Shown piece after piece: positions 56,296 through 64,000 of a stretch of DNA of 64,000 nucleotides; the stretch's first letter is position 1, and every line of letters starts with the position of its first letter. Origin of the DNA: an uncultured Bacteroidota bacterium. GTDB lineage: Bacteria > Bacteroidota > Bacteroidia > Flavobacteriales > Flavobacteriaceae. The stretch is taken from contig CACNQJ010000001.1 in NCBI GenBank assembly GCA_902622575.1, positions 74,896 to 138,895 of the forward strand, read 5' to 3'. The notes beneath the pieces are model-generated. The model was given only the letters and a program-made list of their open reading frames with translations. It was not told where the DNA came from and did not search any database. A program made the translations under genes and the position numbers.

Positions 56296-56565
56296 CTATT
56301 TTCTAATAGACAACTTCTTTATAATTGATCTGTATCTCTCAATATCTTTATTTTTAAGATAGGTTAAAAGACTTTTTCTTTTGCCAACCATTTTTACAAG
56401 TGATCGTTCTGTATTAAAATCTTTTTTATTCTCTTTTAAATGATTTGTAAGATGATTGATTCTAATTGTATAAAGAGCGATTTGAGCTTCAGCAGATCCT
56501 GAATCTTTCTCAGATTTACCGTGTTCCTTGAATACTTCTTCTTTGCGATTCTTTGTTAGATACAT
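56296..56565 (-). CDS. rpsO: Ribosomal protein S15
   Basis: 89 residues. Binds 16S rRNA in the central domain and forms a bridge to the large subunit. Recognisable: GSAEAQIALYTIRINHLTNHLKENKKDFNTERSLVKMVGKRKSLLTYLKNKDIERY, in two pieces, with the usual length. A -7 box is at 56585-56592. Upstream of pnp in the same direction. Confidence 0.97.
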   Translation of the reverse strand: MYLTKNRKEEVFKEHGKSEKDSGSAEAQIALYTIRINHLTNHLKENKKDFNTERSLVKMVGKRKSLLTYLKNKDIERYRSIIKKLSIRK

Positions 56566-56584
56566 TTATTAAATAATTTGTCGG

Positions 56585-56592
56585 CAAATATA
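56585..56592 (-). promoter_or_regulatory. Putative -7 box (TATATTTG) for the rpsO-pnp operon
   Basis: Minus-strand TATATTTG matches TAnnTTTG 19 bases upstream of the rpsO start, in the 45-base gap to accD. Confidence 0.5.
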
Positions 56593-56610
56593 GTATAATT
56601 TTTTAAAGAT

Positions 56611-57474
56611 TTAATTGTAATCTCTTAGGGGTCTATTAAGTATTAGATCAAGATACAGATTTATATTCTTTTTCAAATTATTCCTATGACTAATAAAATC
56701 AATGAAACCATTTTCCAATAAGAACTCTGATCGTTGAAAACCCTCAGGTAAGTCTTGACCTGTGGTATCTTTGACAACTCTTGGACCTGCAAAACCTATC
56801 AATGCCCCTGGTTCAGATATTATGATATCACCAAGCATAGCAAAAGATGCCGTAGTACCACCTGTAGTTGGGTCAGTGCATAGAGAAATATAGGGTAGTT
56901 TATTTTTAGATAATTGAGTTAATTTGGCAGATGTCTTCGCCATCTGCATAAGGGATATTGCACCTTCCATCATTCTTGCACCTCCAGATTTAGAAATAAT
57001 CAATAATGGAGTTTTTTCTTTAATAGAAAAATCAATAGCCCTTGAAATTTTTTCACCAACAACAGACCCCATTGAACCTCCAATGTAAGTAAAGTCCATT
57101 GATGCTATAGTGAGTTTTTTTCCAAATGATTTTCCATGAGCAACCTTAATTGCTTCATTAAGACCCGTCTTCTTTTGTGCAGCCTTTACTCGTGTTGGAT
57201 AGGATTTTGTATCGATGAATTTTAGAGGATCTGCACTGACTAGATTATCAAATAAAACATCATATTCATTATTATCAAAAAGAATCTTGAAATACTCATT
57301 TGATCCAATTCTAAGGTGAAAGTTATCCTCTGGTGAAACATAATTATTATCAATCAATTCATCGTTGTCAACAATTTTTCCAGACGGTGTTTTGTGCCAA
57401 AGCCCTTCAGGAGTGTCTTTTTTATCCTGTGTGTTAGTTTGAATTCCCTTTTTTTTCCTTCTGAACCAAGCCAT
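56611..57474 (-). CDS. accD: Acetyl-CoA carboxylase carboxyltransferase subunit beta, zinc ribbon degenerate
   Basis: 287 residues. Forms the carboxyltransferase with AccA to make malonyl-CoA. The crotonase-like body is clear: [62 protein letters not shown] and [14 protein letters not shown]. The N-terminal zinc ribbon is degenerate: the E. coli Cys pairs are replaced (WHKTPSGKI and YVSPEDNFH, with Thr29, Ser47 and Asp50), so no zinc site is expected. Similar loss appears usual in Flavobacteriia. Next to fbaA, a conserved local order. Confidence 0.96.
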   Translation of the reverse strand: MAWFRRKKKGIQTNTQDKKDTPEGLWHKTPSGKIVDNDELIDNNYVSPEDNFHLRIGSNEYFKILFDNNEYDVLFDNLVSADPLKFIDTKSYPTRVKAAQKKTGLNEAIKVAHGKSFGKKLTIASMDFTYIGGSMGSVVGEKISRAIDFSIKEKTPLLIISKSGGARMMEGAISLMQMAKTSAKLTQLSKNKLPYISLCTDPTTGGTTASFAMLGDIIISEPGALIGFAGPRVVKDTTGQDLPEGFQRSEFLLENGFIDFISHRNNLKKNINLYLDLILNRPLRDYN

Positions 57475-57509
57475 TATGATCTATTAAAAATTAAACTTAC
57501 AACAAAAAA

Positions 57510-58556
57510 TTATAAAGTATTGACGTTGTTAAGATCTTCAAATGTTCTTGTTAATCTTTTTACAAAATTTTTCTCAGATTTTCTTAACCACACTCTTGGA
57601 TCATAAAATTTTTTGTTAGGCATATCAGACCCCTCTGGATTACCGATTTGTTTTTCTAAGAAAACAATGTTGTCAATAATATAATCTCTGGATGCTTCCA
57701 TGAAAGCATATTGCATATCTGTATCAATATTCATTTTAATTGCTCCATAATCAATGGCTTCACGAATTTCAGAGACAGTTGACCCTGATCCACCGTGGAA
57801 CACAAAATCTATTGGATTATCCTCCAAATTGTATTTTTCTGAGATTAGCTCTTGTGATTTTTTTAGTATTGTTGGTTTTAATTTGACATTTCCGGGTTTA
57901 TATACACCGTGGACATTACCAAATGCAGCTGCAACAGTGAATTTATCACTAATATCAATAAGTTTTTTATAGGCATAGTCTACTTCCTCAGGTTGTGTGT
58001 ATAACCTAGATTCGTTAATATCTGTATTATCAACTCCATCCTCTTCACCACCCGTGACTCCAAGCTCAATTTCCAAAGTCATTCCAATTTTTGACATTCT
58101 TTTTAAGTATTCGCAGCACGTTTTAATATTATCTTCAATCTTTTCATCAGAGAGATCAATCATGTGTGAACTAAACAAAGGTTCGCCTGTTAATTTGAAG
58201 TTTTTTTCACTTTCTTCAATTAAACCATCAATCCAAGGCAATAGATTTCGTGAAGCGTGATCAGTATGTAATATAACTGTAGCACCATACAAATCACTCA
58301 ACTCTCTCACGTGTTTGGCGCCTGAAACAGCACCTTTGATTGCTGCAATTTGATTTTCATTACTCAAACTTTTACCGGCATTGAATATTGCACCACCATT
58401 TGAAAATTGAATTATTACAGGTGAATTCAATTTAGCAGCTGTCTCCAGGGTTGCATTTATTGAATTGGATCCGATAACGTTAACGGCAGGTAAAGCAAAT
58501 TTATTTTTTTTAGCTTTTTTGAAAAGTTCTTGAACTTTATTTCCAGTTAAAATCAT
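57510..58556 (-). CDS. fbaA: Class II fructose-bisphosphate aldolase
   Basis: 348 residues. Zinc-dependent aldolase of glycolysis and gluconeogenesis. Seen: ILTGNKVQELFKKAKKNKFALPAVNVIGSNSINA in part, the zinc ligand HTDHAS, LEIELGVTGGEEDGVD, AAFGNVHGVYKPGNVKL, FHGGSGSTVSEIREAIDYGAIKMNIDTDMQYAF, ending in a C-terminal region typical of E. coli FbaA-type proteins. Full length. It is 35 bases upstream of accD on the minus strand and has its own -7 box. Confidence 0.97.
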   Translation of the reverse strand: MILTGNKVQELFKKAKKNKFALPAVNVIGSNSINATLETAAKLNSPVIIQFSNGGAIFNAGKSLSNENQIAAIKGAVSGAKHVRELSDLYGATVILHTDHASRNLLPWIDGLIEESEKNFKLTGEPLFSSHMIDLSDEKIEDNIKTCCEYLKRMSKIGMTLEIELGVTGGEEDGVDNTDINESRLYTQPEEVDYAYKKLIDISDKFTVAAAFGNVHGVYKPGNVKLKPTILKKSQELISEKYNLEDNPIDFVFHGGSGSTVSEIREAIDYGAIKMNIDTDMQYAFMEASRDYIIDNIVFLEKQIGNPEGSDMPNKKFYDPRVWLRKSEKNFVKRLTRTFEDLNNVNTL

Positions 58557-58572
58557 TAGAGATATTGAATGT

Positions 58573-58580
58573 CAAAATTA
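58573..58580 (-). promoter_or_regulatory. Putative -7 box (TAATTTTG) for fbaA
   Basis: Minus-strand TAATTTTG matches TAnnTTTG 16 bases upstream of the fbaA start, in the 40-base gap to tamL. Confidence 0.45.
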
Positions 58581-58596
58581 ATAAGAATAATAATAG

Positions 58597-61011
58597 CTAA
58601 AAAGGATAATTTAATCCAATGTTAAAAACAGCCTTTTTTAAACTAAAGTCTTTGAACCATCTTCTTTCTTTGGTTAGTGCAGGATTATAGGTCTTTAAAC
58701 CCATATCTAATCTAAAAACAAATAGTCCAGAGTCATATCTCAGTCCAAATCCTGAACCAATCGCCAATTCATTCAAATCTTTGAATCCATCAAATTTTCT
58801 TGAGGAGTCGTCAATGTCATCTAGTAGATTCCATATATTACCAATATCAGTAAATAAAGCACCATTAAACCTTCCTAGCATTTTAAATCTATACTCAAAA
58901 TTCAACGCAATTTTAAAATTACCCTCATTAAATTCATCTTTTGCTCCACTGCTCCCTGGTCCTAATCTGTAAACTTCCCATGCTCGGTTGTCATTTGAGC
59001 CTCCACCAAAAAATGATTCTGAAAATGGTATATTTTCAGAATTTCCGTAAGGAATTGCAAAACCTAAAAAATATCTTGTAGCTATAGTAGAATTATCTCC
59101 AATATCCCAATGTTTGATGTAGCTAAGTTCTGACTTAAAAAACTGAGAGAACGGAATGTTGGAAATCGTTTTAAAACCTTCAGATTTAACATTATTTTTT
59201 CTCAGGAAAACATTTGTCAGAAGTCCAGCGCTTTTAAACTTGACTCTCCATTGATTAAAGTTATTTTTATCATACCGATTATCATAATTATTAGAAAAAG
59301 AGAATGAAGAACCAATAATTAAATTATTTGTAGTTAGCCTCTTTTTTCTGTTATTTATGTAACCTATTTTATTTAAATCATCAGTATTTATTGAACTTTT
59401 AAGTATAGTTAGAGCATCATTTATAAAAAGATTAATTCCGTTTGGTATTCCCAAATTCCCATTGATAAAATATTTACTGTCATTTGTATAATCTTTGGCT
59501 ATTTCATTAATTAAGTCATATGAGTTAGAGTAAACATTAAAATAATTTTGGATCCTCTTGTTTTTAATCAGCTCAATTTGTGCAGGAGAGAAATTAAAAA
59601 AATTATTTTCTTTATCCCACGAATAATTAAAATCAAATTTAAGACTATTTCTGTCTAGACCAATATTTCTTTGATTTGATGCACCAAGATTGATATAAGA
59701 TCTAGGGTTATATATTCGTGGTTTATTGTTAATTCTTTGACCTAAAAAGAGAAACTTAGGAAACTTTAAACTCATGTCATAATTAAGTTGTGATATGGTT
59801 ATATCACCTGATTTTCCGATTGAGCCAACAGCAGAGAGTTCTAAATTTTCTCCATTTTTAAAAATGTTTCTGGTTTTGAACCTGTTTTCAAATGAAATCC
59901 CAATATCTTCAATATTCGATTGTTTTACATCAAAACCAAATCCAATAGCATGCTTTTTTTTTGAGTTTAATATTATGTTAGCTTCCAATTTATTCTTTTT
60001 ATTTTTAATATAACTATAACTAACCGATGGAAAACTAAACAAATCAAGTTTATTAAAATTTTGAAGTGTTAATGTTCTCAAAGAATCATTGAATTTTTCA
60101 CCTACTTTAAATTTGATTTGACTATTTAAAAAGTCTTTATTAAAATCAAAATTTCCATCTTTTTTAATGTTGGTAATAGATATTTTATCAATTTTATGAA
60201 TGGTGTAATTTTTTCCGGTAATAATTATTTTTACAGGCAGGGAAAAAATATTACTTGATGAATCAATTTCAACATCGTACAAAATGGAATTTATTTGAAA
60301 GTTATATATACCTGAATTTTTGAAAAGTTTATATAGTCTTTCTCTCTCAAGTTCAAAGTTTTTTGTTTTAAATAAATCATTCTTTTTTATAAAAGATTTA
60401 TCAAAATTTATTTTATACACAGAATCTAAGACAGTTGATTCAATCATTGTATCAACCTCTCCTACATAGTATTGGGGACCAGTTGTCACTTTGTAATTTA
60501 CATCAGCATAATTGACATTATTTTCATTTATAATAATTTCAGAAACAACTTTGTTTTCAAGGAATCCAATATTTTGAAAATATGAATTTAGGTTTTTTAT
60601 AGTTGCGAAGGTTTTACTAGAATCAATTATCTCAATTTTTTCCCCATTATTTTTTTTCCATTCATTAAAATTTCTATAATAATTTTTTAATTGATCAACT
60701 TGCTTTTCAGAGAAAATTTTAGTCAATCTTTTTCTTTTATTTTTTTTATTTATCCAATTATTAAATATACTGTCTGTATTTTTTTTTGACGTTGAATAAA
60801 TTAATGCACCTATCGGTATTCCAATAAATGTTGAGTTTTTATTTTGTAAAAATAGGCCACTAAGAGTGTCTTTTGCTACCAATTGATCATTTACAAATAA
60901 CTTGTTATTATTTAGTAATTTTTCATTATCTATTAAATTTTTGGATATGGAACAACTAGATAATATAATTGTAATAGTAAATAATATTATTTTTACCTTG
61001 TTGATTCTCAT
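58597..61011 (-). CDS. tamL: TamL-type BamA/TamA family outer membrane lipoprotein
   Basis: 804 residues from the ATG at 61011; an upstream in-frame ATG (61035) lies inside the -7 box region, so 61011 is chosen. The signal sequence ends in a lipobox (ITIILSSCS), which marks the Bacteroidota lipoprotein form of TamA. Three to four POTRA-like units fill residues 30-370, then an Omp85 barrel; the end shows RAWEVYRLGPGSSG, RFNGALFTDIGNIWNLLDD and a GSGFGLRYDSGLFVFRLDMGL strand set, finishing in F. Likely assembles outer-membrane proteins or transports lipids with TamB, encoded elsewhere. Confidence 0.88.
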   Translation of the reverse strand: MRINKVKIILFTITIILSSCSISKNLIDNEKLLNNNKLFVNDQLVAKDTLSGLFLQNKNSTFIGIPIGALIYSTSKKNTDSIFNNWINKKNKRKRLTKIFSEKQVDQLKNYYRNFNEWKKNNGEKIEIIDSSKTFATIKNLNSYFQNIGFLENKVVSEIIINENNVNYADVNYKVTTGPQYYVGEVDTMIESTVLDSVYKINFDKSFIKKNDLFKTKNFELERERLYKLFKNSGIYNFQINSILYDVEIDSSSNIFSLPVKIIITGKNYTIHKIDKISITNIKKDGNFDFNKDFLNSQIKFKVGEKFNDSLRTLTLQNFNKLDLFSFPSVSYSYIKNKKNKLEANIILNSKKKHAIGFGFDVKQSNIEDIGISFENRFKTRNIFKNGENLELSAVGSIGKSGDITISQLNYDMSLKFPKFLFLGQRINNKPRIYNPRSYINLGASNQRNIGLDRNSLKFDFNYSWDKENNFFNFSPAQIELIKNKRIQNYFNVYSNSYDLINEIAKDYTNDSKYFINGNLGIPNGINLFINDALTILKSSINTDDLNKIGYINNRKKRLTTNNLIIGSSFSFSNNYDNRYDKNNFNQWRVKFKSAGLLTNVFLRKNNVKSEGFKTISNIPFSQFFKSELSYIKHWDIGDNSTIATRYFLGFAIPYGNSENIPFSESFFGGGSNDNRAWEVYRLGPGSSGAKDEFNEGNFKIALNFEYRFKMLGRFNGALFTDIGNIWNLLDDIDDSSRKFDGFKDLNELAIGSGFGLRYDSGLFVFRLDMGLKTYNPALTKERRWFKDFSLKKAVFNIGLNYPF

Positions 61012-61024
61012 GAAATTCACATTC

Positions 61025-61032
61025 CAAAAATA
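61025..61032 (-). promoter_or_regulatory. Putative -7 box (TATTTTTG) for tamL
   Basis: Minus-strand TATTTTTG matches TAnnTTTG 13 bases upstream of the ATG at 61011. It argues that translation begins at 61011 and not at the further ATG. Confidence 0.45.
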
Positions 61033-61042
61033 CATTTAATAA

Positions 61043-61756
61043 ATGGTTAGCAAAAATCAACTTAAATTCATCAGATCACTTAATCTGAAAAAAAATAGAA
61101 TTAAACATAATATGATTGTTGTTGAAGGTTTGAAGACCATTAGTGAATTTATTAAATCAGATTTCCAATTAGTAAAACTTTTTTCAACAGAGAAAAAAAA
61201 AATTAATAATATTAAACCTGAACTAATCATGGAAAGTGAACTGAAATCAATCAGCAACTACAAATCACCAGATGGAAGTTTAGCTATTTTTAATATTTCA
61301 GAAAGATCAATTGAAGATCAAACTCTGTACATCGTTTTAGATAAAATTGCAGATCCAGGAAATCTTGGAACCATAATTAGAACATGTGAGTGGTTTGGAA
61401 TTAATCAAATTATTTGTTCCGAAAGTTCTGTAGATTGTTACAACCCCAAAGTAATACAATCTTCTATGGGATCTTTATCTCGAGTCAATGTGATTTACAC
61501 CGATTTAATCAAGTTTTTGAAATCTAAAAATCTACCTATTTATTTAGCAGACTTAAATGGCAAAAAACTTAAAAAAAGTGTTATTAACAATGAATGTATT
61601 TGGGTTTTTGGATCCGAGTCACATGGAATTTCTAAAAAAGTAAAAAAATTAGCACATAAATCATTTACTATTCCAAAATATAAAAAGAATATTAGAACAG
61701 ACAGTTTAAATCTTTCGACTTCAGTTGCCATCATACTAGGTTTATTGAGGATTTAG
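61043..61756 (+). CDS. SpoU/TrmH family RNA 2'-O-methyltransferase
   Basis: 237 residues. Residues 1-85 are a substrate-binding N-terminal domain; the SPOUT knot follows with DKIADPGNLGTIIRTCEWFGINQIICS, SMGSLSRVN, WVFGSESHGIS and LNLSTSVAIILGLLR. Methylates ribose 2'-O in rRNA or tRNA, position not determinable. Divergent from tamL across 31 bases and convergent with porT (four-base overlap). Such genes lie between porT and tamL in many Flavobacteriia. Confidence 0.9.
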   Translation: MVSKNQLKFIRSLNLKKNRIKHNMIVVEGLKTISEFIKSDFQLVKLFSTEKKKINNIKPELIMESELKSISNYKSPDGSLAIFNISERSIEDQTLYIVLDKIADPGNLGTIIRTCEWFGINQIICSESSVDCYNPKVIQSSMGSLSRVNVIYTDLIKFLKSKNLPIYLADLNGKKLKKSVINNECIWVFGSESHGISKKVKKLAHKSFTIPKYKKNIRTDSLNLSTSVAIILGLLRI

Positions 61757-62436
61757 TAGAAACTAAAATTAATAAAAATAGCTCTTGTTAAAAATTTATC
61801 AATGTTACGCGTCCAGGGGTTGTCTGGTGTATTATTTGGGATTTCATCTTTAAGTGAAAAGACTCCTCTAACAGATGGAGAGAATTTAAAATATCGTAAG
61901 TAAAAGTCAACACCAAAAGATAATTCATAGTAAAAATTAAATTTTTCAAATTTAAAATTTTCTAAACCATAGCTAGCTAGAGTTCCCTCAATTTCATTTA
62001 AGTTAATTGATGTTGATAAGCCGGCTTTAAGGTAAGGTCTAAAATTATTCAGTCTTTTTGAACTATACTTCAATAAAAGTGGAATATGAATATTATTAGA
62101 TTTTACTACCCATAATGTATCAGAATTGTTTGTGAAATCTTTCCTATCATTGAAAATGATATTTTTTTTATTAGCATGTAAACCAGGTTCTAGACTTAAG
62201 AATAGATTTTTATTTAATTTTAGTTCTCCTATCAATCCAACATTAATTCCCTCTGCCTTGTCAACAGAGATTGGATAAGGCGTATTTTGTTTGTAATCAA
62301 CTTTGTTATCATATGAATTAATTCCAATATAGTACCCAAATCTAATATCTCTCTCATCAAAGTTTTGTAGATTTTTGAATTGAGATAAACATATCTGAAC
62401 AGATAATAACAAAAAAAGTAAACTTTTTTTAAACAC
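61753..62436 (-). CDS. porT: PorT family protein (outer membrane beta-barrel, T9SS-associated)
   Basis: 227 residues with signal peptide (FKKSLLFLLLSVQICLSQ). Beta-barrel sequence throughout: IRFGYYIGINSYD, NVGLIGELKLNKNLFLSLEPGLH, IHIPLLLKYSS, LRPYLKAGLSTSIN (here FRPYLKAGLSTSIN) and a C-terminal aromatic residue, typical of PorT/SprT, an outer-membrane component of type IX secretion. The start is GTG (62434-62436), since no ATG precedes the signal segment. A two-part promoter (62442-62469) ends almost at the start. The tamL-spoU-porT neighbourhood supports the call. Confidence 0.85.
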   Translation of the reverse strand: MFKKSLLFLLLSVQICLSQFKNLQNFDERDIRFGYYIGINSYDNKVDYKQNTPYPISVDKAEGINVGLIGELKLNKNLFLSLEPGLHANKKNIIFNDRKDFTNNSDTLWVVKSNNIHIPLLLKYSSKRLNNFRPYLKAGLSTSINLNEIEGTLASYGLENFKFEKFNFYYELSFGVDFYLRYFKFSPSVRGVFSLKDEIPNNTPDNPWTRNIDKFLTRAIFINFSFY

Positions 62437-62441
62437 AATCC

Positions 62442-62469
62442 CAAATCTAAGTAAACTAATTTATAACAA
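62442..62469 (-). promoter_or_regulatory. Promoter of porT
   Basis: Minus-strand TTG (62467-62469) and TAGATTTG (62442-62449) are 17 bases apart, fitting TTG-N17-23-TAnnTTTG. The -7 box ends 5 bases before the GTG start, implying a near-leaderless message. Confidence 0.5.
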
Positions 62470-62500
62470 ATCAAAATTTACCAAAATTTCGAAAATCAAG

Positions 62501-62508
62501 TATATTTG
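62501..62508 (+). promoter_or_regulatory. Putative -7 box (TATATTTG) for trkA-trkH
   Basis: TATATTTG matches TAnnTTTG and ends 21 bases before the trkA ATG, in the 93-base region shared with the porT promoter on the other strand. Confidence 0.5.
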
Positions 62509-62529
62509 TTTTGATTATATAACTCAGTA

Positions 62530-63879
62530 ATGAAAATTGTTATAGCAGGAGCTGGAGAAGTTGGATTACATTTATCGAAAATGCTTTCATATGAATCTCA
62601 TGATATCACTTTGGTTGATAATAATGAGGTTAATCTAAAGGATGGTGAGAACTATCTGGATATAAAAGTTGTTAATGGTGATTCCTCATCACCTTTGGTT
62701 TTAGAAAAAGCCAATGTAAACAATGCAGATCTTGTTATAGGTGTTACAGCAAGTGAGTCAATAAATTTTTTTACTTGTGTGCTTTCAAAAAAATTAGGAG
62801 CAAAAAGAACTATAGCTAGATTGACCAATACAGAGTTTTTAGAAAATGGTAGCAAATTTGATTTTTCATCTATAGGAATTGATGAGGTAATTTCACCGGA
62901 AAATTTAGCCGCAAATGAAGTCAAGTTACTTATAAATGACTCTGGCTTCACTAACAGTCACGATTTTGAGAACGGAGCTCTAAAAATGATGGCTGCCAAA
63001 ATTCAAAATGATGCTCCGTTTGTTGGTAAGACAGTCATGGAAGCAGCTTCAGTATTTCCCGGGATAAAGTTTATGCCAATTGCAATTGAGAGAGGTGGTA
63101 CCCACACAGCCATAATCCCTAGAGGAAATACTGTGTTTAAAAATGATGATCATGTTTATTTTATTACTTGTCATGACGGTGTGGATGAACTTTACAATTT
63201 AATGGGTACAAAAAGAGATAAAATTCAACAAATTATGATTTTAGGTGGAGGAAGAGTAGGTTATAAAGTAGCTAAAGAACTGAGCAATGAGGGCTACAGT
63301 GTTAAATTAGTTGAAATTAATCCTGAAAAAGCAGAGGATATTGCTAATTCATTACCCAACGTTTTAGTTCTCAATATTGATGGAACTCGTGTGGATTTGT
63401 TAAGTGAGGAGAGTCTTGAAGAAATGGATGCATTTATAGCAACAACTGGCGACTCTCAAAAAAATATTATGTCATGTTTAATGGCCAAATCAAAAAATAT
63501 TGGACGAACAATTGCAATCGTTGATAATACCGATTATTTTGAGTTATCAGAATCAATAGGTGTAGATACTTTAATTAACAAAAAACTTCTTGCTGCAAAT
63601 GAAATTTTTAGATTCATTAGAAAGGGTGATATTTTAGAGTTGAACAAACTTAATAATATGAATGCTGAAGTTTTAGAGTTTTTGATAAGTAAAGAATCAA
63701 TTGTGAAAGGAAAAAAAATTAAAGATCTAGACTTTCCAAGATCTGCAATTATTGGTGGAGTGATAAGAGATGGTGTTGGTAAAATAGCTCTAGGAGATTT
63801 TGTAATAAAAAAAGGGGACAGAGTACTTGTCTGCTCGCTTTATAATGCAATAAATAAAGTGGAAAAATTATTCCTTTAG
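62530..63879 (+). CDS. trkA: Trk system potassium transporter, regulatory subunit TrkA
   Basis: 449 residues. NAD(H)- and nucleotide-binding gating protein for TrkH-type K+ uptake. Two tandem RCK units: the first NAD fold has GAGEVGLHLSKML at residues 7-19 with a C-terminal RCK_C near 140-225; the second begins with LGGGRVGYKVAKEL near 238 and ends with another RCK_C (residues 370-449, with FPRSAIIGGVIRDG). This double arrangement is the TrkA form. The trkH start follows two bases after its stop. Confidence 0.95.
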   Translation: MKIVIAGAGEVGLHLSKMLSYESHDITLVDNNEVNLKDGENYLDIKVVNGDSSSPLVLEKANVNNADLVIGVTASESINFFTCVLSKKLGAKRTIARLTNTEFLENGSKFDFSSIGIDEVISPENLAANEVKLLINDSGFTNSHDFENGALKMMAAKIQNDAPFVGKTVMEAASVFPGIKFMPIAIERGGTHTAIIPRGNTVFKNDDHVYFITCHDGVDELYNLMGTKRDKIQQIMILGGGRVGYKVAKELSNEGYSVKLVEINPEKAEDIANSLPNVLVLNIDGTRVDLLSEESLEEMDAFIATTGDSQKNIMSCLMAKSKNIGRTIAIVDNTDYFELSESIGVDTLINKKLLAANEIFRFIRKGDILELNKLNNMNAEVLEFLISKESIVKGKKIKDLDFPRSAIIGGVIRDGVGKIALGDFVIKKGDRVLVCSLYNAINKVEKLFL

Positions 63880-63881
63880 TC

Positions 63882-64000
63882 ATGTCAAAATTTAATTACA
63901 GATTAATTTCATATATCATTGGATTATTGCTTTTACTTAACGCGAGTGCAATCTTTCTGACCGGTATGGTTAGTCTTTACTTAGGTGATGGTTTCTTTGA
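63882..64000 (+). CDS. trkH: Trk potassium transporter subunit TrkH, N-terminal part only
   Basis: 39 codons are visible before the window end: ATG at 63882, then SKFNYRLISYII and a long hydrophobic helix (GLLLLLNASAIFLTGMVSLYL). That is a TrkH first transmembrane segment, and the trkA-trkH pair supports it. Truncated by the window edge. Confidence 0.8.
   Translation, partial: MSKFNYRLISYIIGLLLLLNASAIFLTGMVSLYLGDGFF

Noticed and set aside
61012..61035. Upstream in-frame ATG for tamL
   Set aside because: A -7 box lies at 61025-61032, inside this stretch, and the lipoprotein signal begins properly at 61011.
62232..62474. Alternative frame over the start of porT
   Set aside because: It overlaps the well-supported porT frame and shows no recognisable motif; the GTG start at 62436 explains the missing ATG.
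1..64000. CRISPR arrays, transposons, prophage or toxin-antitoxin systems
   Set aside because: No spaced repeats, transposase-like ORFs, terminal inverted repeats or phage genes are seen; the window is mostly core genes.

Overview
The window reads as a chromosomal segment of a low-GC, probably marine, Flavobacteriia-type member of the Bacteroidota. Evidence: AT-rich codon use, no Shine-Dalgarno sequences, many -7 boxes of the form TAnnTTTG close to start codons, a 287-residue primary sigma factor without region 1.1, GldB/GldC gliding proteins, a PorT-like type IX secretion protein, a TamL-type lipoprotein, a GLPGLI protein and a fused DAHP synthase/chorismate mutase. Nothing looks like a phage, insertion sequence, CRISPR array or rRNA operon. 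Genes are tightly packed and no gene-free stretch exceeds 300 bases.

Layout. 1-567: start of a secreted beta-propeller protein, cut by the window edge. 645-5192 (minus): thyA, nucleoside transporter, bifunctional nuclease, etfA, etfB. 5280-8701 (plus): pyruvate dehydrogenase E1 beta and a membrane pyrophosphatase. 8707-9321: deoxynucleoside kinase. 9442-13039: GLPGLI protein plus TonB-receptor-like barrel. 13059-20050: an aromatic amino acid operon (pheA, aminotransferase, tyrA, DAHP synthase-chorismate mutase, rsgA, dtd, MazG-like, aroA) preceded by a complete attenuator. 20091-25129: queA, rlmN, polyprenyl synthase, dnaG. 25126-28611: nadE, gldB, gldC, engB, alpha/beta hydrolase. 28771-44230: a dcw cell wall/division cluster from mraZ to ftsZ, then yqeY and tRNA-Arg(UCG). 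44228-51476: accessory genes (MATE, M14 peptidase, PHP phosphodiesterase, DUF4091 and DUF1080 proteins). 51473-58556: anmK, rpe, rpoD, pnp, rpsO, accD, fbaA. 58597-64000: tamL, SpoU methyltransferase, porT, trkA and the start of trkH.

The most interesting element is at 13059-13227. A promoter box is followed by a 24-codon leader ORF in which nine of eleven consecutive codons are Phe or Tyr. A protector hairpin, an antiterminator pairing and a perfect 11-bp terminator stem with a T-run follow, ending four bases before pheA. This has every part of a ribosome-mediated transcription attenuator sensing both Phe and Tyr, and it appears to control an eight-gene operon that also holds rsgA and the D-Tyr-tRNA deacylase gene. 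Other notable items are three exact 10-bp repeats (28771-28800) upstream of mraZ that look like MraZ operators, complete loss of the zinc ligands in both DnaG and AccD, and a relocated gate glutamate in the membrane pyrophosphatase.
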